From: KLAP211 sp964650085 | GTDB taxonomy: Bacteria; Patescibacteriota; Dojkabacteria; J137 | DNA: 9,181 nt | NCBI GenBank assembly: GCA_964650085.1 | Contig: CAZYSE010000043.1 | Coordinates: forward strand, 1-9,181 | Reading direction: 5' to 3' | Shown: piece after piece, positions 5,364 through 9,181 of the stretch | Position numbering within the stretch: the stretch's first letter is position 1 | How the letters are laid out: each line of letters begins with the position of its first letter | Notes under the pieces: model-generated | The model's input: only the letters and a program-made list of their open reading frames with translations | What the model was told of the DNA's origin: nothing | Databases searched by the model: none | Made by a program: the position numbers and the translations under genes

Positions 5364-7055
5364 ATGAGCGACATTGAGAAAATAAAATCGAAACTAGATA
5401 TTGTAGAAGTAATTTCTGCGTATGGTGTAGATGTAAAAAGAGCAGGTAGTAACTTTAAAGCAAGTTGTCCATTTCATAGCGAAAAAACAGCTTCATTCAT
5501 GATTAATCCCCAAATCCAGATCTTTAAATGCTTTGGATGTGGAAAAGGAGGCGATGCTATCAAATTTATCGAAGAGTTTGAAAAAGTCACATTTCCGGAA
5601 GCTATAAGAATTGCAGCAGAAAAAGCTGGAGTAGAACTCGAAAATACAAACTACACTAAAGATAAAAAAACTGAGGAAGAGAAGAAAAAAATCATCGAAG
5701 CAAATACAATTACAGCAAAATTTTATAATTATGTTCTTACAAAACTTTCCTCTGGCGAAGCGGGTAGAGCATACGCAACCAAACGAAAAATTGATTCTAA
5801 GCGAATCTCAGACTTTCTAGTTGGATACGCGCCAAAATCCTACATTGCGCTAAAAAATCAACTTCTGAAAAGAGGATTCAAAGAATCGGATTTAATCAAA
5901 TGGGGCTTACTCGTCGAGCGAAATGGAAATTCAATAGATAAATTTCGAGAAAGACTAATGCAGCCAATAACGAATACCTACGGAGACATTGTTGGTTTCT
6001 CAGGACGATACATTGGAACAAACAAGGATACTCCAAAATATTTGAACTCCCCAGAAACGCCTGTGTATAAAAAAAATGAAATGCTTTACGGCTTGTATCA
6101 AGGAAAAGATGAAATTAGAAAGAAAAAGTATTTGATTTTAGTGGAAGGCAATATCGATATTCTTTCATCTCACAGAGTCGATGTTCAAAATATTGCTGCG
6201 CCTCTTGGAACAGCATTCACATTAAACCAAGCTAAACTGATAAAACGTTTTGCAGATGTTGTTTACTTTAGTTTTGATACTGATAAAGCAGGAATAAAAG
6301 CGCTAGAAAGAGGAATAGAAATAGCTGAAAAAATCGGTTTGAAACATAAAGCCATCGATTTAACAGGGTTTCAGGACGCAGACGAACTAATCGTAAAAAG
6401 CCCTAATGAATGGCCCTCTCGTGTTTCAAAACCTTTGAATTCCATAGAGTATCTTTTCGAATATTACGCAAAGGAATTCGATTTAAGCGATCCTGATGGA
6501 AAATCTAGCTTTAGGGATTCGGTAATGCCTGTAATAAATTCGCTCTCAGATGAAGTTCAACAAAGTTACTTTATGAACAAGTTGGCAGAAATCGTTGGTG
6601 TGAAAGAAAACCAATTACAAAAAAGATTAAAACGAAATCCTCCTGTAGAAATTCAAGAGGAGCGAAAACCAGTTCCTCTTAACAAAGTAAAAGTAGAAGC
6701 AGAGGAATTTTTGGCCGCAATACTTATCCAAAATAAGCTTAAACCAAAGAAAGACTTTAATATTAGCGTTTTTGAACATCCAGATATCTATCGAATCATC
6801 GCTGATTACATTAATGATAAAGAAATAAAGGAAGGTGAGGGTTACGAGGAGTATGTGAAAATCATGACAGTAGACTTATCTTCAGTAAAAAATACCGCTG
6901 AAGAAGCTAATTATCGATATAAGTCGCTATACAAACTTCATCTAAAAAAAGTGCTAAAAGAGCTGTCTGCAGGTGGGGTAGAGGCAAACGAGATGGAAGA
7001 AATTACGAATGCAATAAACGATTTAAAGAATATTGATGCAGTAAAAATAATCTAA
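5364..7055 (+). CDS. dnaG: DNA primase DnaG
   Basis: A 563-aa replicative primase that makes RNA primers at the replication fork. The CHC2 zinc finger comes first: C35, H38, C56 and C59, with CPFHSEKTASF and FKCFGCGKGGD around them. The RNA-polymerase core includes KFRERLMQPI (193-202) and PKYLNSPETPVYKK (224-237), both close to the family consensus. The Toprim domain has LVEGNIDIL (259-267) with Glu261, SFDTDKAG (303-310) with the metal-binding Asp305 and Asp307, and DADELI (338-343). EGNID replaces the more usual EGYMD. A less conserved helical C-terminal region (about 445-563) matches the helicase-interaction domain in position. Length is near the usual 580-600. It stands alone: no rpsU or rpoD flanks it, unlike the classical macromolecular-synthesis operon. 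No SD precedes the ATG. Confidence 0.96.
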   Translation: MSDIEKIKSKLDIVEVISAYGVDVKRAGSNFKASCPFHSEKTASFMINPQIQIFKCFGCGKGGDAIKFIEEFEKVTFPEAIRIAAEKAGVELENTNYTKDKKTEEEKKKIIEANTITAKFYNYVLTKLSSGEAGRAYATKRKIDSKRISDFLVGYAPKSYIALKNQLLKRGFKESDLIKWGLLVERNGNSIDKFRERLMQPITNTYGDIVGFSGRYIGTNKDTPKYLNSPETPVYKKNEMLYGLYQGKDEIRKKKYLILVEGNIDILSSHRVDVQNIAAPLGTAFTLNQAKLIKRFADVVYFSFDTDKAGIKALERGIEIAEKIGLKHKAIDLTGFQDADELIVKSPNEWPSRVSKPLNSIEYLFEYYAKEFDLSDPDGKSSFRDSVMPVINSLSDEVQQSYFMNKLAEIVGVKENQLQKRLKRNPPVEIQEERKPVPLNKVKVEAEEFLAAILIQNKLKPKKDFNISVFEHPDIYRIIADYINDKEIKEGEGYEEYVKIMTVDLSSVKNTAEEANYRYKSLYKLHLKKVLKELSAGGVEANEMEEITNAINDLKNIDAVKII

Positions 7056-7069
7056 AAAATTGCAATAAT

Positions 7070-7090
7070 TTAGGAGCCATAAGCTCCTAA
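7070..7090. terminator. Hairpin between convergent dnaG and rpmH
   Basis: TTAGGAGC (7070-7077) pairs perfectly with GCTCCTAA (7083-7090) around a 5-nt loop. It begins 15 nt after the dnaG stop and 25 nt beyond the rpmH stop. Neither side has an immediate T tract. On the minus strand a T6 run appears about 12 nt farther on. Its position between convergent genes suggests a shared but weak or factor-assisted terminator. Confidence 0.55.
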
Positions 7091-7114
7091 TCTAAAGTTC
7101 TCTTTGTGTAGTGA

Positions 7115-7318
7115 TTATCTTCGTCTGCTAAATCTCTTGTTCTTTTCTATCTTAGTTGCACCAAATTCGTGAGCAACAGTAAGATTCTTTCGTCCTTTTA
7201 GAATTCTTCTTTTTAATACTTTTCTACCACCTACAGTTGCCTTTCTTGCTAAAAAGCCGTACTTTCTTATTCTTTTTATTTTACTTGGGTTATATGAGGG
7301 ACCCATTGTCTTTGACAT
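7115..7318 (-). CDS. rpmH: Ribosomal protein bL34 with C-terminal extension
   Basis: A 67-aa very basic protein. Residues 7-48 match bL34: PSYNPSKIKRIRKYGFLARK followed by GGRKVLKRRILKGRKNLTV, the hallmark of this small 50S protein that packs into 23S rRNA. The family is normally about 44-47 aa. Here about 19 residues (AHEFGATKIEKNKRFSRRR) continue past the usual end. A second in-frame ATG at codon 5 would remove four residues, and either start is possible. The gene has a good promoter with a short SD-less leader. It is alone: no rnpA, yidC or dnaA lies beside it, although rpmH-rnpA is the common bacterial arrangement. It converges on dnaG. Confidence 0.93.
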   Translation of the reverse strand: MSKTMGPSYNPSKIKRIRKYGFLARKATVGGRKVLKRRILKGRKNLTVAHEFGATKIEKNKRFSRRR

Positions 7319-7347
7319 ATTCTCTATTCGATTAATTAAGCTTGGGA

Positions 7348-7376
7348 ATTATACCTTGCGGATTGTTTTTTTTCAA
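7348..7376 (-). promoter_or_regulatory. Sigma-70-type promoter for rpmH
   Basis: On the minus strand TTGAAA (7376-7371), a 17-nt spacer and a perfect TATAAT (7353-7348). The -10 ends 29 nt before the rpmH ATG, so the leader is about 22 nt. This is one of the two best promoters in the window. Confidence 0.82.
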
Positions 7377-7444
7377 ATTAATCTTACGCCACTACTAAAT
7401 ATCAGAAATAACAGGGCAGAATCATGATAGCATTAACCATTTAA

Positions 7445-7473
7445 TAGACACTACAAAGTAGGTAAACTATAAT
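7445..7473 (+). promoter_or_regulatory. Sigma-70-type promoter for the membrane-anchored protein
   Basis: TAGACA (7445-7450), a 17-nt spacer and a perfect TATAAT (7468-7473). The -10 ends 26 nt before the ATG at 7500. It is divergent from the rpmH promoter. About 68 nt between the two -35 boxes show no obvious operator symmetry. Confidence 0.75.
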
Positions 7474-7499
7474 TGGAATGAAATAGTTTTCAAAGAACC

Positions 7500-8621
7500 A
7501 TGGATTTTCCAAAATTACTCGAAAAAAAACAGAAAAAAGAAGCTCGCAAATTGCCATGGACCTTTATTGGTTGGGCTATTTTGTTGCTAGCATTGCTTTT
7601 TATAGCAAGGCAAATTTCGCTTAATGCGGTAATCACTCCTGTGAATTTTGCGCCAAGATTAATTCCGAATGACTCTGTCGTATATAACGACAGTTCAATT
7701 ATCAGAACTTCTGAATCTGTCAGTATTTTCCCCGGGTCTTTGGGTTCATCAAACAAAAAAGATAGACTTTTAAGAATAGTTGATCTAAATGGGGATCAAA
7801 AATATTATGTCTTCACTACGGATAGTACTGTCGTAGAAGCGTTTAATTTTTCTGCCGAGTTTACCAAGCTTAAATACTTATCCGGAATTGGTTATGCATT
7901 TAAGCTAGGGGATGGAATTTACCTTAATCAAGACGGAGTTGTAGAAAAAGTTTATATACAAAAAACTGACGAAACAATTGAGGATTTTTCGTACAACAGT
8001 TCAGAAAGAGCTTTTTACGTATTACTAAAACAGGCTTCACAGCGAACTCTTATTAGAATTGGTGCCTTTGGCGAACAAGAGCTCTTCATCCTAAAAAAGG
8101 AATACACTTCACCCATTAAATTACTGGATATTTCAGGAAACGTCACTATTCAAGACAGCTTAAAGGTTTGCACAATTTTAGACATGAATAACAAGGTCGA
8201 ATTATTAAGCGACTGCATTAATACCAAACAAAATGAGACGGGTATAAACTACTACTTAAAATCTAATACTGTTGTTTCATATAATCTAAATTCGCTTTCG
8301 GAAGCTGCAGTGTTTGCGCTAGATTCAGGCATTCTTTATAACTTGATTCAGCATGAAGACGAGTTTGGAGCAGTATTTTCAAGAAGTGTAGTTTCTTTAT
8401 TGACCACAGATTTTTTATACTTATCTCGTTTAGACCAAACGTTCGAACTCCCAGCAGGCTTTAAGATTGCAGACTTTTACACTATCGGTTCTCTCGTTTA
8501 CATTACCAACGGAAAGATGCTTTTAGCACAGGATACGAGTCAACCAGTTTCATCTGGTCAAAGCAGTTGGCAGGTCGTAGAAAATGGGAGCGAAGCCGTT
8601 AATGTTGAATTCGTATATTAA
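7500..8621 (+). CDS. Hypothetical single-pass membrane-anchored protein
   Basis: A 373-aa protein I do not recognise. The first 18 residues are strongly basic (LLEKKQKKEARK). They are followed by one membrane segment at about 20-37 (WTFIGWAILLLALLFIA), which suggests a short cytoplasmic N-terminus and a large domain outside the membrane. There is no lipobox or obvious signal-peptidase site, so it probably stays anchored. The outer part is rich in beta-type segments separated by polar turns (for example DLNGDQKYYVFTTDS, YLNQDGVVEKVYI and DFSYNSSERAFYVLL), reminiscent of beta-propeller blades, but I cannot prove that fold. Two Cys (224 and 239) are close enough to form a disulfide. It has its own promoter and no SD. 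The gene precedes rplS, which has its own promoter 24 nt into the gap. Confidence 0.75.
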   Translation: MDFPKLLEKKQKKEARKLPWTFIGWAILLLALLFIARQISLNAVITPVNFAPRLIPNDSVVYNDSSIIRTSESVSIFPGSLGSSNKKDRLLRIVDLNGDQKYYVFTTDSTVVEAFNFSAEFTKLKYLSGIGYAFKLGDGIYLNQDGVVEKVYIQKTDETIEDFSYNSSERAFYVLLKQASQRTLIRIGAFGEQELFILKKEYTSPIKLLDISGNVTIQDSLKVCTILDMNNKVELLSDCINTKQNETGINYYLKSNTVVSYNLNSLSEAAVFALDSGILYNLIQHEDEFGAVFSRSVVSLLTTDFLYLSRLDQTFELPAGFKIADFYTIGSLVYITNGKMLLAQDTSQPVSSGQSSWQVVENGSEAVNVEFVY

Positions 8622-8623
8622 TT

Positions 8624-8651
8624 TTGATTTTAATAAGATCTATTGTATAAT
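8624..8651 (+). promoter_or_regulatory. Sigma-70-type promoter for rplS
   Basis: TTGATT (8624-8629), a 16-nt spacer and a perfect TATAAT (8646-8651). It lies in the 54-nt gap after the membrane-protein gene, with the -10 ending 24 nt before the rplS ATG. It allows rplS to be expressed independently of the upstream gene. No terminator is visible before it. Confidence 0.75.
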
Positions 8652-8675
8652 TGCAAAGATTTTTAGAAAACCAAT

Positions 8676-9173
8676 ATGACACATAATCTAATAAAAAAAG
8701 TTGATGACAAGTTCATGACTAAAAAGTTACCTGTTATTAAACCAGGACAGACTGTAGAAGTAGATACTATAATTCGAGACGGAGACAAAACTAGAATCCA
8801 GAAGTTCAAGGGATTAGTGATTGCTGTAGACAACGACAGATCAAGAAAAACATTCACAGTTAGAAAGGTTAGTTATGGGGTAGGTGTAGAGAAGATTTTC
8901 CCAGTGTACTCAACAAATATTTCAACAATCAAAGTAATCAAAGAAGAGCCAGTAAGAAGAGCTAAGCTTTATTTCATGAGAGATAGATTAGGTAAGAACG
9001 CAGTAAGAATTAAGAAAGGAAAAGCATTGTTTGTTGATTCAGAAAATGTAGAAATGTACGATTCAACTCAAGAAGATGTTGTAGACGAAACTGTTGTTCC
9101 AGAAGATGTACCAGCTGTAGTAGTTGATGAAACTCCAGCAGTAGAGACTGTTGAAGAAGCAAAAGCAGAATAA
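8676..9173 (+). CDS. rplS: Ribosomal protein bL19 with acidic C-terminal tail
   Basis: A 165-aa 50S subunit protein located at the 30S-50S interface in known ribosomes. Residues 1-115 are a full bL19: the N-terminal NLIKKV helix, IKPGQTVEVDTII (21-33), FTVRKVSYGVGVEKIFPVYS (60-79) and VRRAKLYFMRDRLGKNA (93-109). The family is about 115 aa, so about 50 residues are extra. The tail is acidic and rich in Val, Pro and Glu, with near-repeats (VVDETVVPED, VVVDETPAVE). The ATG at 8676 is preferred over codon 14 because the NLI helix belongs to the family. The gene is not in the usual rpsP-rimM-trmD-rplS context on its upstream side. No SD is present. Only 8 nt follow the stop, so a terminator cannot be judged. 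Confidence 0.95.
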   Translation: MTHNLIKKVDDKFMTKKLPVIKPGQTVEVDTIIRDGDKTRIQKFKGLVIAVDNDRSRKTFTVRKVSYGVGVEKIFPVYSTNISTIKVIKEEPVRRAKLYFMRDRLGKNAVRIKKGKALFVDSENVEMYDSTQEDVVDETVVPEDVPAVVVDETPAVETVEEAKAE

Positions 9174-9181
9174 ATTTCCAA

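Noticed and set aside
7490..8857. Minus-strand ORFs opposite the membrane protein gene (7756-7490) and rplS (8857-8663).
   Set aside because: They are antisense shadows of supported genes with no own promoter or family resemblance.
1..9181. UGA recoding to glycine, as in SR1/Gracilibacteria.
   Set aside because: uppP ends in TGA at normal family length and overlaps the next start as ATGA. All other genes end in TAA or TAG with no internal TGA, so the standard code fits.
1..9181. CRISPR array, toxin-antitoxin pair, insertion sequence, prophage, tRNA or riboswitch.
   Set aside because: I looked on both strands and saw no spaced direct repeats, transposase motifs, tRNA-like cloverleaf or long structured leader. 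The only tandem repeat has no spacers.

Overview
The window looks like ordinary chromosome from a low-GC bacterium with a streamlined genome, most likely a member of the Candidate Phyla Radiation (Patescibacteria). I infer this from several things. The bL19 and bL34 proteins are divergent and extended. Core genes (dnaG, rpmH, rplS) sit alone instead of in their classical operons. Almost every start codon lacks a Shine-Dalgarno sequence. Intergenic gaps are short, with a promoter close to nearly every gene. The standard code fits: uppP ends with TGA at the normal family length, and no gene needs UGA read as glycine. I cannot fix the phylum from sequence alone.

Layout. Bases 1-77 are the edge of a 7-bp tandem repeat (AATCTTG). 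Bases 104-1623 (+) hold two overlapping RNA-modification genes: a RlmI-like (COG1092) methyltransferase and a RluA-family pseudouridine synthase. They converge, with a 43-nt tail overlap, on a minus-strand pair (3325-1581): uppP, for lipid-carrier recycling in the cell envelope, and a TIGR01777-family NAD(P)-binding epimerase-like gene joined to it by an ATGA overlap. A divergent promoter region (about 3326-3458) leads into three short acidic plus-strand genes of unknown function (3459-3818, 3917-4192, about 4358-4783). The first two have their own promoters, and the first has a strong terminator. The third meets rpiB (minus, 5280-4780) stop to stop. dnaG (5364-7055, +) and rpmH (7318-7115, -) converge on a short hairpin. 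A second divergent promoter region (7319-7499) leads to a 373-aa membrane-anchored protein of unknown function (7500-8621, +), followed by rplS with an acidic tail (8676-9173, +).

How the genes relate. Most are housekeeping genes in translation (bL19, bL34, rRNA/RNA modification), replication (primase), envelope lipid cycling (UppP) and the pentose phosphate pathway (RpiB). They do not form one pathway. The least explained parts are the three orphan acidic genes, which share short Trp- and ETPxY-like motifs, the membrane-anchored 373-aa protein, and the heptamer array. I found no CRISPR array, insertion sequence, tRNA, rRNA or defence system.
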